A stretch of 64,000 bases of DNA from Halococcus salsus (GCF_009900715.1 NZ_JAAAJC010000007.1:62001-126000); one strand, 5' to 3'; positions 17,948 to 26,687 are shown, counted from the stretch's first letter. Numbers and translations: made by a program. The notes: generated from the letters alone by a model not told the origin.

Positions 17948-18754
17948 ATGCCGATCGATCTTCCCCGGCTCGGACTCGGGACCTATTCGAGCGACGAGGG
18001 CGACGACTGGGCCGACACCGTCTCCACGGCGCTCGATACGGGCTATCGCGCCGTCGACACCGCACAGGTCTACGGCAACGAGGAAAGCGTCGGCGAGGGC
18101 ATCCGGTCGTCGTCGGTCGACCGCGACGACGTGTTCCTCGCGACCAAGACGGTCCACGTCGACGTGCCACCCGAACCCGAGGAGGTCCCCGAGGCCATCG
18201 ACGGCTGTCTCGACCGGCTCGGGGTCGACGCCGTCGACCTGCTCTACGTCCACTGGCCCTCCGGGATCTACGACCATGAGGACGTGCTCCCCGCCTTCGA
18301 CGAGGCCTACGAGGCCGGCAAGGCCCACAACATCGGGCTCTCGAACTTCACCCCGGAGCTCCTCGACGAGGCCCGCGAGGTCCTCGACGCGCCGCTCGCC
18401 GCTCACCAAGTCGAGATGCACCCCCTCTGTCAGCAGGAGGAGCTCGTGGCCTACGCCCAAGAACACGACCACTGGCTGGTGGCGTACTCGCCGCTCGCCC
18501 GTGGCGAGGTGTTCGACCTCCCCGAGATCGAGGAGGTCGCCGAGAAACACGACGCGACGCCGGCCCAGACCACCATCGCGTGGCTGCTCGCGAAGGAGAA
18601 CGTCGCCGTGATCCCGAAGGCGAGTAGCGAGGACCACCTCCGCGACAACCTCGCGGCGCGCGACATCGAACTCGACGACGAGGACATCGACCTGATCGAC
18701 TCGGTCGAGGGCGACTACCGGGTCGTCGACCCCGACCACGCGCCCTGGAACTGA
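17948..18754 (+). CDS. Aldo/keto reductase (paralogue 1)
   Basis: A 268-residue NAD(P)H-dependent oxidoreductase. The catalytic tetrad is visible as AVDTAQVYGNE (Asp, Tyr), ATKTVH (Lys) and YVHWP (His). The cofactor-binding end shows VIPKASSEDHLRDN. ATG 17948 is chosen because the conserved first strand (RLGLGTYSS) follows. A second gene of the same subfamily lies at 56699-57511, close to it in length and motifs. The substrate is unknown. Confidence 0.9.
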   Translation: MPIDLPRLGLGTYSSDEGDDWADTVSTALDTGYRAVDTAQVYGNEESVGEGIRSSSVDRDDVFLATKTVHVDVPPEPEEVPEAIDGCLDRLGVDAVDLLYVHWPSGIYDHEDVLPAFDEAYEAGKAHNIGLSNFTPELLDEAREVLDAPLAAHQVEMHPLCQQEELVAYAQEHDHWLVAYSPLARGEVFDLPEIEEVAEKHDATPAQTTIAWLLAKENVAVIPKASSEDHLRDNLAARDIELDDEDIDLIDSVEGDYRVVDPDHAPWN

Positions 18755-18776
18755 ATTCGTCGAGTCGGCGAACCGT

Positions 18777-18947
18777 TCACTCCCCGACGGAGAACGTGGC
18801 CGTGCTGTTGCACTGTTCGCAGTCGAAGACCACCTGCTCCGCGTTCCATATCTCGATGTCCACGTCGCGGTTCTCACAGTAGGGGCACGTGATCCATTCC
18901 CGAACGGACCGGCGGTCGTCCGTCCCGGAGCCATCGAGCGGTCGCAT
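18777..18947 (-). CDS. Small CxxC zinc-finger protein (56 aa)
   Basis: The short product carries CPYC at residues 21-24 and CEQC at 43-46, separated by a beta-strand-like WNAEQVVFD, which is a minimal zinc ribbon. An ATG at 18947 starts it, and its first base overlaps the stop codon of a tiny upstream ORF (TGATG arrangement). Such miniature zinc-finger proteins are abundant in haloarchaea. Partner or target unknown. Confidence 0.7.
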   Translation of the reverse strand: MRPLDGSGTDDRRSVREWITCPYCENRDVDIEIWNAEQVVFDCEQCNSTATFSVGE

Positions 18948-19042
18948 CAGTGTGTGTACATCTCACACCCGCTATAGCCTTCTGCTTGCAAGGCCGCGAC
19001 GACCCCACCGACCGGGTTCCACTGAGCGAAACCACCGCGCAT
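18947..19042 (-). CDS. Possible 31-aa leader/small protein upstream of zinc-finger gene
   Basis: A 31-codon ORF whose TGA overlaps the ATG of the next zinc-finger gene (TGATG). Composition is mixed (Gly-rich start, NPVGGVVAALQAEGY core, single Cys). Coupling geometry is the main support; it could be chance. Confidence 0.35.
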   Translation of the reverse strand: MRGGFAQWNPVGGVVAALQAEGYSGCEMYTH

Positions 19043-19076
19043 CGATTCCCCCGACTCGACCGCGCTCGGTCGCTCG

Positions 19077-19223
19077 TCAGAACAGCGCCGTTCGATACCG
19101 TTCCCAGCACTCCTCGCAGACCCGAACGTCCCGTTCGTCCGCCGAACTCTCGCCGTCGCTGAGCGTGATATAATAGTGCGGTTGTTCTTCAGAGAGGGCC
19201 GTACCACAGAGCGGACAATCCAT
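19077..19223 (-). CDS. Small zinc-finger protein, MDCPLCG family (48 aa)
   Basis: Begins MDCPLCGTALSEEQ and ends VRVCEECWERYRTALF, so CPLC at residues 3-6 and CEEC at 34-37 form a zinc ribbon. It is clearly paralogous to the gene at 19280-19447 (same opening, same VRVCE-CW ending), which makes a tandem pair. Function unknown; probably nucleic-acid or protein binding by analogy with other haloarchaeal micro-zinc fingers. Confidence 0.75.
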   Translation of the reverse strand: MDCPLCGTALSEEQPHYYITLSDGESSADERDVRVCEECWERYRTALF

Positions 19224-19279
19224 GCCTCGCCTGGGGAGAGCCCCCTAATAAAGGCTCAGTATTCAAAGCCCGCTCGCCC

Positions 19280-19447
19280 TCACGAGAGCTCCGCCTCGAT
19301 CCCGTTCCAGCAGTCCTCACAGACGCGGACGGGGTCGGTCGTCCCGTCGTCGGATGCCGCCGAACGCGTCCCGTCGACCACCCTGAGCGCGACGCGATAT
19401 CCGGGACGGGCCGCCGGAAGCGTGGCCCCACACAGCGGACAGTCCAT
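19280..19447 (-). CDS. Small zinc-finger protein, MDCPLCG family (55 aa)
   Basis: ATG 19447 is preferred because it gives the same MDCPLCG opening as the neighbour at 19077-19223; an in-frame extension to 19480 is unlikely. CPLC at residues 3-6 and CEDC near 44-47 form the ribbon, with a slightly longer loop than its paralogue. Tandem duplication followed by loop divergence is the simplest reading. Confidence 0.72.
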   Translation of the reverse strand: MDCPLCGATLPAARPGYRVALRVVDGTRSAASDDGTTDPVRVCEDCWNGIEAELS

Positions 19448-19636
19448 ATCCCGGCGTGCGTCGTCATGTAAAATAAACATAAGTGATCCGTACCGCTACG
19501 GACCGTGGCCTTCCCATCGGGACGAGAACCGACGGATGGCGCTCGGCTCGCGGGTCAATCGTAACGATCCGACGACCGCGATATTTTCCGGATAGCCACA
19601 GGATAGCTTATACATCCCGCCCGAATATCCCCCCGA

Positions 19637-20878
19637 ATGACCGCACGCGACGACACGAGCGACGACCCGGAGTGGTCACTGCTCGGCCCCGGACTGCTCG
19701 TGGCCGCCACCGGCGTGGGTGCCGGGGACCTCGCCGCCGGCCTCGTCGCCGGGAGCCGGTACGGACTGAACTTCGTCTGGGCCGTCCTCGTCGGGATCGT
19801 CCTCAAGTTCGCGCTCAACGAGGGGGTCGGGCGCTACCACCTCGCGACCGACCGGACGATAATCGAAGGGATCCACTCGCTGGGGCGGTGGGCGAGCGGC
19901 TTCTTCGGTGGCTACTCGCTCCTCTGGGGGTTCGTCTACGGGGCCGCCGCGAGTTCGTCGTGTGCGCTGGCCGCGAACGCCCTCTTCCCCGGTATCCCCT
20001 TCTGGGTCTACGTCGTCGTCCATCCCATCGCGGGCGCGGTGCTCGTGCTCGCCAACCGCTACGAGGTCTTTGAAGACATCATCACCGCCTTCATCTCGCT
20101 GATGGTGGTCACCGTCGTCGGCGCTGCGGTCTTCGTCCTCCCGCAGCTCGGTGACATCATCGCGACCGGGCTCCCCGCCCTCCCCGAGGGTTCGACGATC
20201 TACGCGCTGGGGCTCATCGGCGGCACCGGCGGTACGATCACCATGGCCTCCTACGGCTACTGGCTCAGCGAGAAGGAGTGGGAGGGCTCGCGCTACATCC
20301 CCGTCATGCGCCGCGACGCCGCCTCGGCCTACATCATCACCGGGATCTTCGTGATCGCGCTGATCGTCATGAGCGCGGCGCTGCTCTACGGCACCGGGGC
20401 CTCGGTCTCCGGCGAGGACGGCCTGCTGACGCTGGCCGCCAACCTCGGCAACCAGCTCCACCCCGCCCTCCGGTACGCCTTCCTGATCGGCTTCTGGGCG
20501 GCCTCCTTCACCTCCGTGCTCGGGACCTGGCACGGCGTCTCGTACCTCTTCGCCGACTTCGTCGGTCGGTTCACCGGCGGCCCGACCGAGGAGACCCAAC
20601 TCCGGGAGACGACCGCCTACAAGTTCTACGTGCTCTGGCTGACGTTCCCGCCGATGCTGCTCTACTTCCTCGGCCAGCCGGTCTTCATCATCATCGTCTA
20701 CGGTGCGCTCGGGGCGGTCTTCATGCCGTTCCTCGCCATCTCGCTGCTCGTCCTCCTCAACTCGGACCGGGTCAACCCGGCCGACAGGAACGGCCCGGTG
20801 TTCAACTCGCTGCTGGTCGTCAGCGCCCTGCTGTTCATCGCGTTGCTGGTGAACGAACTCAGCAGTCTCCTCCTGTAG
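19637..20878 (+). CDS. Nramp-like transporter with atypical metal-site motifs
   Basis: A 413-residue membrane protein with about eleven helices and the overall Nramp (SLC11) pattern, opening with LLGPGLLVAATGVGAGDLAAG. In canonical Nramp the helix-1 site is DPGN; here the aligned place reads GAGD. The helix-6 site, usually MPHN, is replaced by a TITMASYGYW segment. The metal-binding residues are therefore not the classical ones, and the substrate may not be manganese or iron. A TATA-like CTTATAC lies about 30 bases upstream of the ATG. Confidence 0.8.
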   Translation: MTARDDTSDDPEWSLLGPGLLVAATGVGAGDLAAGLVAGSRYGLNFVWAVLVGIVLKFALNEGVGRYHLATDRTIIEGIHSLGRWASGFFGGYSLLWGFVYGAAASSSCALAANALFPGIPFWVYVVVHPIAGAVLVLANRYEVFEDIITAFISLMVVTVVGAAVFVLPQLGDIIATGLPALPEGSTIYALGLIGGTGGTITMASYGYWLSEKEWEGSRYIPVMRRDAASAYIITGIFVIALIVMSAALLYGTGASVSGEDGLLTLAANLGNQLHPALRYAFLIGFWAASFTSVLGTWHGVSYLFADFVGRFTGGPTEETQLRETTAYKFYVLWLTFPPMLLYFLGQPVFIIIVYGALGAVFMPFLAISLLVLLNSDRVNPADRNGPVFNSLLVVSALLFIALLVNELSSLLL

Positions 20879-20991
20879 AACCGGGGGCTCTCTCGATGTC
20901 GGATCCCGTGCGCGAACCCCCTCGACCGCCACGGGTGCGGGTGTCGCAAGCCGTGCCGGTTTCAGTGCCCGGCCGTGTGTATCGAGTGTTC

Positions 20992-21354
20992 ATGACCGAT
21001 TGGCGCTCCGTCGGTATCGGGTTCGGTTTCCAGGTCGTGTTCGGGGTCGTCGCGTTCGCGCTCCCCGGGCTCGGGACGATCATCGCCGGGTTTCTCGCGG
21101 GTCTCATCTCGGCGTATCTCACCAACAACGGTGCCAGGGAGGGCGCGTGGCACTCGCTGCTCTCCGGCGCGCTCGGCGGGGTCATCGTCGCGGTCCTCGC
21201 GGGTATTGCCATCTCCCTGCTCGGCCTCGCCTTCGGTTCGTCGGGACTCTGGGCGCTGTTCGGCGGTGGTGTCGTGGCCGTCGGCGTCGTGATAGCGTTC
21301 CTCACCGCGATCCCGAGCGCGGTCGGTGGCGCGATCGGCGGGTCCGTCAACTGA
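20992..21354 (+). CDS. DUF5518-type small membrane protein
   Basis: A 120-residue protein with four hydrophobic Gly-rich helices, matching haloarchaeal DUF5518 proteins in size and topology (opening MTDWRSVGIGFGFQV). The ATG at 20992 is used; the frame extends further upstream without a better start. It is the last clearly backbone-like gene before the integrase. Confidence 0.7.
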   Translation: MTDWRSVGIGFGFQVVFGVVAFALPGLGTIIAGFLAGLISAYLTNNGAREGAWHSLLSGALGGVIVAVLAGIAISLLGLAFGSSGLWALFGGGVVAVGVVIAFLTAIPSAVGGAIGGSVN

Positions 21355-21451
21355 GGTCCATAGACGACTGAGGGATCCCTCTTCGAGCACTACTATCCGT
21401 ACACCGTTCCGTTGAGCACCGCTGTTACGTTTCGATGGTACGAGAAGTCGA

Positions 21452-21470
21452 GTAGTCCCACCAGGACTAC
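21452..21470. terminator. Perfect hairpin between DUF5518 gene and integrase
   Basis: GTAGTCC-CACCA-GGACTAC forms a 7-bp stem with a 5-base loop. It lies about 100 bases after the DUF5518 stop and 40 bases before the integrase ATG, so it could be a terminator, an integrase-associated site or an operator. The evidence does not separate these. Confidence 0.45.
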
Positions 21471-21510
21471 GTCGCATAAATTGATAATCCAAACGGCCAT
21501 TCGCGTTTTC

Positions 21511-22761
21511 ATGGTCGACGCCACCGACGTCCAGGGCTACCGCGACAAGTACGACGGGCAGATGGACCAGCTCGATAGCGCCGACATCGACGACCGTGAC
21601 CGCGATGCCATCGAACGCTTCATCGTTCACTGCCGAACCAACGACTCCTCGATCGAATCGCTGGGGACGGTCGTCGGCCACCTCAATCGCCTCCGACTCT
21701 CCGCTGAACGCGCTCCCGAGCCGCTCGTCGATCTCGAAAGCGTCGACGATGTCAACGCCTTCAAACTCCACCTCGAAGACGAGCACGGCCTCTCCGAGGG
21801 GACGATCCGCAACTACGCGAAGGCGCTTCGCAAGTTCCTCGACTGGCGCGAACTCGACTGGGCGAGCGACGTCTCGGTCGGTCCACCACCGAAACGTCGC
21901 CACGACCCCGACGAGGAAATCGACGCCGACGAACTCGGAGCGCTCCTCGATGCCGCTGCAAACCCACGCGACAAAGCCCTCATCGCGATACTCAGCGATA
22001 CGGGCCTCCGAATCGGGGCGGTACTCTCCCTTCAGATGCGCCACGTCGACTTCGACGGACGGCGCGCGACGATCACCATCAACGAGCAGGCGAACGTCAA
22101 AGGCGACGACGGGCCCAAACCCATCACGTGGTCGCGCGGGTACGTCGCGAACTGGATCGATATTCATCCGCGACCCGACGATCCCGACGCCGCCCTGATC
22201 CACAAGCTGCGCCGCTGGGACGACGAGGATGACGCCGCGCTTGCCCAGCAGTATGCCGGCCGAATCATCTCCGAGACGGCCGAACGCGCTGGTCTGGATG
22301 TTGATCGCATCCAAGCGCGGTTGTTCCGTGCGACCTCGATCTCTCAGTGGATTCGGGATAACATGGGCGAACAGGCCATCAAACATCGTACTGGGTGGGA
22401 GAAGGACTCTCGAATGTTCGAGGTCTACTCGCGTGTCACCGACGAGGAGATGAACGACGTCGTCTTCGATCACTACGGCATCGACGGTATCGACAGCGAA
22501 CAGTCGGGTCCGTCGCTCGAAGAGTGCCCACAATGCCGAACGCCGCTGCGCGGGAGTGAGGCGTTCTGTCCGGGCTGTGCAACCCCCTTGTCTTCCAGTG
22601 CAACCGAAGCGACTGACAGGACGTCCTCGGCGCTGCGAGAATTCATGGTCGAAGCCGACGACGTCGACGCGCGGGCGGCCGCTGCGGGCGCTGCCGAAAC
22701 GGCCGAAAACGACCCGGCGTTCGCGAGCGCTCTCATCGAGGAACTCCAGAACCTCGGTTAG
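21511..22761 (+). CDS. Tyrosine recombinase/integrase with C-terminal zinc ribbon
   Basis: A 416-residue haloarchaeal site-specific recombinase. An N-terminal core-binding SAM-like domain (about 1-125) is followed by the catalytic domain with Arg in LSDTGLRIGAVLSL, a box-II region RLFRATSIS, HRTGW and the nucleophile Tyr in FEVYSRV. The usual HxxR His of box II is replaced by Arg. A zinc ribbon (CPQC...CPGC, about 335-355) and an Ala-rich tail complete it. ATG 21511 is chosen over an upstream in-frame start by domain position. It marks the left border of the accessory region. Confidence 0.9.
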   Translation: MVDATDVQGYRDKYDGQMDQLDSADIDDRDRDAIERFIVHCRTNDSSIESLGTVVGHLNRLRLSAERAPEPLVDLESVDDVNAFKLHLEDEHGLSEGTIRNYAKALRKFLDWRELDWASDVSVGPPPKRRHDPDEEIDADELGALLDAAANPRDKALIAILSDTGLRIGAVLSLQMRHVDFDGRRATITINEQANVKGDDGPKPITWSRGYVANWIDIHPRPDDPDAALIHKLRRWDDEDDAALAQQYAGRIISETAERAGLDVDRIQARLFRATSISQWIRDNMGEQAIKHRTGWEKDSRMFEVYSRVTDEEMNDVVFDHYGIDGIDSEQSGPSLEECPQCRTPLRGSEAFCPGCATPLSSSATEATDRTSSALREFMVEADDVDARAAAAGAAETAENDPAFASALIEELQNLG

Positions 22762-22762
22762 C

Positions 22763-22915
22763 TCACTCATCACTATCCTCTCGCTCCCCAGCAGCGGTTT
22801 TGAGTGCTCGGAAGATCGCGCCGATCTCATCGTCACGCTCGGCGAGATGCTCGACAGTCCCGCCATGTTCTTCGTAGACATCGGCCGCCATCGGCTGCTC
22901 GACGGCCCGGCTCAC
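22763..22915 (-). CDS. Small acidic protein, coupled gene 3 behind integrase (50 aa)
   Basis: The GTG start overlaps the preceding stop (GTGA at 22912-22915). The product is acidic and helical, with GTVEHLAERDDEIGAIFRALK in the middle. It ends two bases after the integrase stop, tail to tail. Last gene of a three-gene coupled set; function unknown. Confidence 0.55.
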   Translation of the reverse strand: MSRAVEQPMAADVYEEHGGTVEHLAERDDEIGAIFRALKTAAGEREDSDE

Positions 22916-23052
22916 CGGCACTCACCCCCGCTCTCGTGCTCCCACTCGTCTCGCGCGCGCGCCAGGTAGCCAGTGATGAATTCGGTGAGCACGCAAACCT
23001 CACACATGAGCACGATCAGCGTATTGACGGTAGCGATCGTGAGGGGACTCAT
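22912..23052 (-). CDS. Small protein with one membrane-like helix, coupled gene 2 (46 aa)
   Basis: Starts with ATG overlapping the stop of the upstream ORF (ATGA at 23049-23052) and its own stop overlaps the next start (GTGA). The N-terminal half is a hydrophobic helix with two Cys, the C-terminal half is charged (RARDEWEHESG). Function unknown; the double overlap supports real translation. Confidence 0.55.
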   Translation of the reverse strand: MSPLTIATVNTLIVLMCEVCVLTEFITGYLARARDEWEHESGGECR

Positions 23053-23327
23053 CCGCTCTTACTCCCTACAGTGATGATCTCTTGGGCGGTAATCCACTGA
23101 TCGCGGTCGACGTCAATTCGTCGAGAGAGCGTCTTCGCGGTAGCTTTACATGTGTTCGACGTGAAAGTGTGATTGCTCTGGTGCATTGTCTTAGGAGTCC
23201 GGTCTTGAATCCGCTGTGGATTCGTGATCGGGATCTGGTAGTGCCAGAGGTGTCCTGTGCGGGTTCGGCGGATTCTGAATGGCTGGTACCATTCAGAGCG
23301 TGAAATCGATTTAACCCGCACTGACAC
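23049..23327 (-). CDS. Small basic protein, coupled gene 1 behind integrase (92 aa)
   Basis: The frame extends to 23381, but GTG 23327 (giving a start V-S-V-R-V-K-S-I-S-R) is a plausible start. It contains a WYQPFRIRRTRTGHLWHY segment and ends with RRIDVDRDQWITAQEII. The basic, aromatic-rich character suggests DNA or RNA binding; I do not recognise a family. Its TGA overlaps the ATG of the next gene. A longer overlapping ORF in another frame (23066-23464) is less likely. Confidence 0.45.
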   Translation of the reverse strand: MSVRVKSISRSEWYQPFRIRRTRTGHLWHYQIPITNPQRIQDRTPKTMHQSNHTFTSNTCKATAKTLSRRIDVDRDQWITAQEIITVGSKSG

Positions 23328-23554
23328 AATACGCCCGTGAGCTGAGCGTCTGCGTACTCGCCAAACGACGCTTGCTGACATCGCTTGCGTTGATAGAGTG
23401 CGGTTTTCTGCATTCGATTGCCTCTGACAGTAGCTTCATTTGAGGTCGTCACTATTAAAAGCACGCATAGATGTTATTCATCAGTAGCTCAAAAAATGTG
23501 TCTACTGGTTAAGTCCAGCGATGTTAAGCGGAGGGGTGCTGGATTCCTGCACTA

Positions 23555-23872
23555 ATGCCGCCATGGGTACCGTGGATGAGCCGAGTTGACGAGCAAATCC
23601 TCCAAGTGCTCGATCAAGTCGGATTTCCTCTCCCACCGAAAGCTATCATGCTTGGTATCCGAGCACGATATGGGGAGGAGGCAACTCCGGGAGCAAACCA
23701 TGTCTCACGGAGAGTACGCGGGCCACTTTCTGAGCATGGATTGGTTGATCGCCCTCTCCCCAACGAGGCGAGGACTTACTACGGCGTTACAGAACTTGGC
23801 GAGCGGTATCTGCATGACTCCGACGCCGAACCCGGAGAATTCGTCGCCGATGTGGATACCTCCAAGGGGTGA
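23555..23872 (+). CDS. Winged-helix regulator, phiH1-repressor-like
   Basis: A 105-residue winged-helix protein. It opens MPPWVPWMSRVDEQILQVL, the typical start of haloarchaeal phiH1-repressor-like proteins, has the recognition-helix region HVSRRVRGPLSEHGLVDR and a wing followed by YYGVTELGERYL. Such genes are typical of proviruses and integrated elements and repress element genes. It is divergent from the small coupled genes behind the integrase. Confidence 0.78.
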   Translation: MPPWVPWMSRVDEQILQVLDQVGFPLPPKAIMLGIRARYGEEATPGANHVSRRVRGPLSEHGLVDRPLPNEARTYYGVTELGERYLHDSDAEPGEFVADVDTSKG

Positions 23873-24074
23873 TCGTGTCTGCATGGAGGCAAGTACACCC
23901 TCATCCATTCCCAGCCAGGCCTGTTTCATTTGTTTTGGCTCTGCTTGTCGCAAAGCAGGGACTACACTTATCGTATCGCCCCTTCGGACTCCGAAACTCT
24001 ATGTGACGTGAAAGAAGCTGCTCTTGAATTTATTCGAACAAACGTCACTCGTGTGATGCTAAAATAAAAGTGTA

Positions 24075-25196
24075 TTACCAGTGTCGTCCATCGAAGCTAC
24101 CAGAAGTCTCTGGTGGGTTTTCCTCCGGACAGTTGGCCATCTCTCGATATGAGTCATATATACCTTCAGCCCATTCAATGATTTCCGGGTTTTCGCTCAC
24201 GATCATGGCGATGTGTTTTCCCTCACCCTGTTCATTGTATGCGCCAACCGCAACTCTCCGGTCATCATATAGACCGACGCCAAGCGTGTGAGAATCTTCG
24301 AGATAGAGTGGCTGGTAGTGTTCGTATTTGGCGTGCGTAGCAAAGTCGAATGTATTCTGATCTGCCTTGATATAGCTTTGCCAATCAAGAATGCCCTCAG
24401 CCTCGACACCAAAATCGAGCATCGTTTTGTACGCAAAGAATAAAACGGGATTGTAGATTGAACAGATACACCGAAACCGGCTCACTCGAAGGTCGCAGAG
24501 TCTGAGAGCGGCCCCGAGTACGTCCGATGGGCTAGCTGTATCCGATGCGACAACGGTTGCATCAGCGAGTTTCTCAACTGGAACAGTTGCATTCTCCAAA
24601 GGAAGACGTTGTAACCATTCTGCTTTCTCTATGATCTGTTCAGCAGCAACCAATAATTCCTTGTAGGCGATCAGTGCCTCTTCCCCAGCATCAGTGATTC
24701 GATACGTGTGGCCTCTTTCGTCCGCTAGATTGTAGTCGGATTCGTCGAACCACTTGAGGTGATGCTTGACCGTCTGTTTGGTAGATGATATAGACGCTTT
24801 CCGCTGAATTTCCTCCGCATTCTGATACTCTCTGTGTAGATTCGAGAGAATCGTGAGCGCGATTTTAGTTCTGGTCAGTTCCGCAAATTCATCTCTTGGA
24901 ATTGGAATGGCTTGGAGACACTTGTCGACTGCTTCCAGGAGTACCTTTCCGCCAGCAGTTGGCTCAATATTCTCTCGGTAGGTTTTGATGATTCCGCGGT
25001 CTTGAAACTCTGAAAGGTGCTTTTTAGCTGTCTTACGCGATGTCCCTGCACGATCGGCAATCTCGTTTCGACGAGTCGGAAGCGAAAGATCGTTCACCGC
25101 ACGCAAAATATCCAATCGCTTCGTGTCAACAATATCGTTTATGACCTGTTGAACGTCGAGCTCTTGGCCAGATAGAGGATGCGTTTGTGTAGACAC
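24075..25196 (-). CDS. Two-winged-helix transcriptional regulator with FilR1-like sensor domain
   Basis: The product has a first winged helix (about residues 20-75), a second wHTH (about 120-185), and a C-terminal alpha/beta domain (about 220-365) resembling the FilR1/DUF1724 middle domain of archaeal regulators. The upstream TTG-initiated extension lacks support; GTG 25196 (opening STQTHPLSGQELD) gives 373 residues. It is divergent from the cytochrome P450 gene with only about 95 bases between starts, so it probably controls P450 expression in response to a ligand. Confidence 0.72.
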   Translation of the reverse strand: MSTQTHPLSGQELDVQQVINDIVDTKRLDILRAVNDLSLPTRRNEIADRAGTSRKTAKKHLSEFQDRGIIKTYRENIEPTAGGKVLLEAVDKCLQAIPIPRDEFAELTRTKIALTILSNLHREYQNAEEIQRKASISSTKQTVKHHLKWFDESDYNLADERGHTYRITDAGEEALIAYKELLVAAEQIIEKAEWLQRLPLENATVPVEKLADATVVASDTASPSDVLGAALRLCDLRVSRFRCICSIYNPVLFFAYKTMLDFGVEAEGILDWQSYIKADQNTFDFATHAKYEHYQPLYLEDSHTLGVGLYDDRRVAVGAYNEQGEGKHIAMIVSENPEIIEWAEGIYDSYREMANCPEENPPETSGSFDGRHW

Positions 25197-25292
25197 GTTC
25201 CATGGCGAAACGTGATTTATGGATTTATCTGGCGGTTTTCGTCTGGGTCTGATGTGAAGTGCTTTCAACGCTCCGGCGGCGAGGTGTAACCA

Positions 25293-26687
25293 GTGAATAG
25301 CAATACGCAGCTCCCGCCTTCACCCGAAGGTTACCCTATCGTTGGTCATGCGGTTGATTTCGGTAATGACCCCTTCGGATTTCTTGATCGCGCCACGAGC
25401 GAGTGTGGCGATGTCTACTGCATGGAATTGCCGGGTACAGATGTGTACGTCCTCGCGGGATCGGAGTACTTAGAACAGGCGCTCGTTACGGATGTCGATG
25501 CGTTCGGTAAGACAGATGATTTCAATCGAGTCTTTGGAAACGGGGTACTTTCAACGGAAGGCGAGCAGTGGAGTCGTCAGCGTGGTATTCTGCAACCGTT
25601 GTTTCATCCTGAGCGGGTGAGCGGCTATGCAGATGACATGGTTGCAGCGACTCAGCGCCGACTCTCAATATGGGAAGATGGTGAGAGTCGAGATATCGAA
25701 TCTGAAATGCAGGATCTCACGATTGAGATTCTGTTCGCAACACTGTTCGGTCGCGACTTGGCACCCGGTGATGGGGAGGACCTGCGTGATGCATCAGACG
25801 GTCTCAATAAATGGTTTGTTCCAACCTCCTGGCTGCTTCCTCACTGGGTGCCGACGCCATCCCGCCGAGAGTTCAGCAACTCGGAATCACGGTTGCGAGT
25901 CGAAATCCGTCAGTTGCTCGCAGAGTACGAATATGCCGGCAAATCAGGCACGGTAACGCTCGCCGATCAGATAGGAGACCCTCCATCCGAAAGCCAGTCA
26001 GGGGATTCAGAGAGCGAAACACTGCTCTCGAAACTGTCTGAAGCAGGCGAGGCAACAGGCGAGAACCATCTGAGTCGTGAAGAAATCGAGGATCAGATGC
26101 TGACGATGATTTTCGCCGGGTATGAGACGACCGCCGCCGCTATCGCGTTCGCTCTGTATTCACTGGCGACTGAACCCAACGTCTGCGACGCCTTCCACGA
26201 GGAACTCGATACAGTGCTCGATGGGAGCCCACCGACGCTGGACGACGTGAGTCGTCTCGATCTCACTAATCGGATCGTCACCGAGACGCTTCGTCTTTAC
26301 CCGCCTATCCATACGATCCCTCGGCAGACAACGAGAGAAGTCGATGTCGGCGATTATCGGCTTCCAGCCGACGAGCAGGTGCATCTCTCGGTGATTTCGG
26401 TCCATCGTGATCAACGATACTACGACGCTCCTCTAGAATTCCGGCCCGAGCGCTGGACGAACGGATTCGAGGAGGAGTTAGACGACTACGCCTTCATTCC
26501 GTTCGGAGGTGGACGACGGACATGTATCGGACGAGAGTTCGCTCGGCTTGAGGCAACGCTCGCGCTCGCAACCATCGGTCAGCGATTCGATCTCGAATGG
26601 ACCGGCGATGAGACGGACATGGCTATTGAGCCAGAAATGACGACGAAAACACAGAATGGATTGCCGATGACCCTTAGTCAGCGATAA
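25293..26687 (+). CDS. Cytochrome P450
   Basis: A 464-residue soluble P450 monooxygenase. The oxygen-activation helix reads AGYETTA (about 274-280), ExxR is ETLRLYPP (about 330), the PERW element follows, and the heme-thiolate loop FGGGRRTCIG places the Cys at about residue 411. No membrane anchor is seen. No ferredoxin or reductase gene lies beside it, so redox partners must come from elsewhere. The GTG start follows directly on the intergenic region shared with its regulator. Base composition is lower in G+C than the left part of the window. Confidence 0.93.
   Translation: MNSNTQLPPSPEGYPIVGHAVDFGNDPFGFLDRATSECGDVYCMELPGTDVYVLAGSEYLEQALVTDVDAFGKTDDFNRVFGNGVLSTEGEQWSRQRGILQPLFHPERVSGYADDMVAATQRRLSIWEDGESRDIESEMQDLTIEILFATLFGRDLAPGDGEDLRDASDGLNKWFVPTSWLLPHWVPTPSRREFSNSESRLRVEIRQLLAEYEYAGKSGTVTLADQIGDPPSESQSGDSESETLLSKLSEAGEATGENHLSREEIEDQMLTMIFAGYETTAAAIAFALYSLATEPNVCDAFHEELDTVLDGSPPTLDDVSRLDLTNRIVTETLRLYPPIHTIPRQTTREVDVGDYRLPADEQVHLSVISVHRDQRYYDAPLEFRPERWTNGFEEELDDYAFIPFGGGRRTCIGREFARLEATLALATIGQRFDLEWTGDETDMAIEPEMTTKTQNGLPMTLSQR

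Noticed and set aside
19676-20932. 418-codon minus-strand ORF opposite the Nramp-like gene
   Set aside because: Glu/Asp/Arg-rich antisense shadow without domain logic.
21355-21510. tRNA gene or attachment site at the integrase
   Set aside because: No cloverleaf sequence or matching direct repeat could be found; only a short hairpin is present.
20962-22881. 639-codon minus-strand ORF opposite the integrase
   Set aside because: It spans several unrelated genes on the other strand and is a composition artefact.
23066-23464. 132-codon minus-strand ORF upstream of the coupled small genes
   Set aside because: It overlaps the frame that is coupled by ATGA to the next gene, and its composition is less protein-like.
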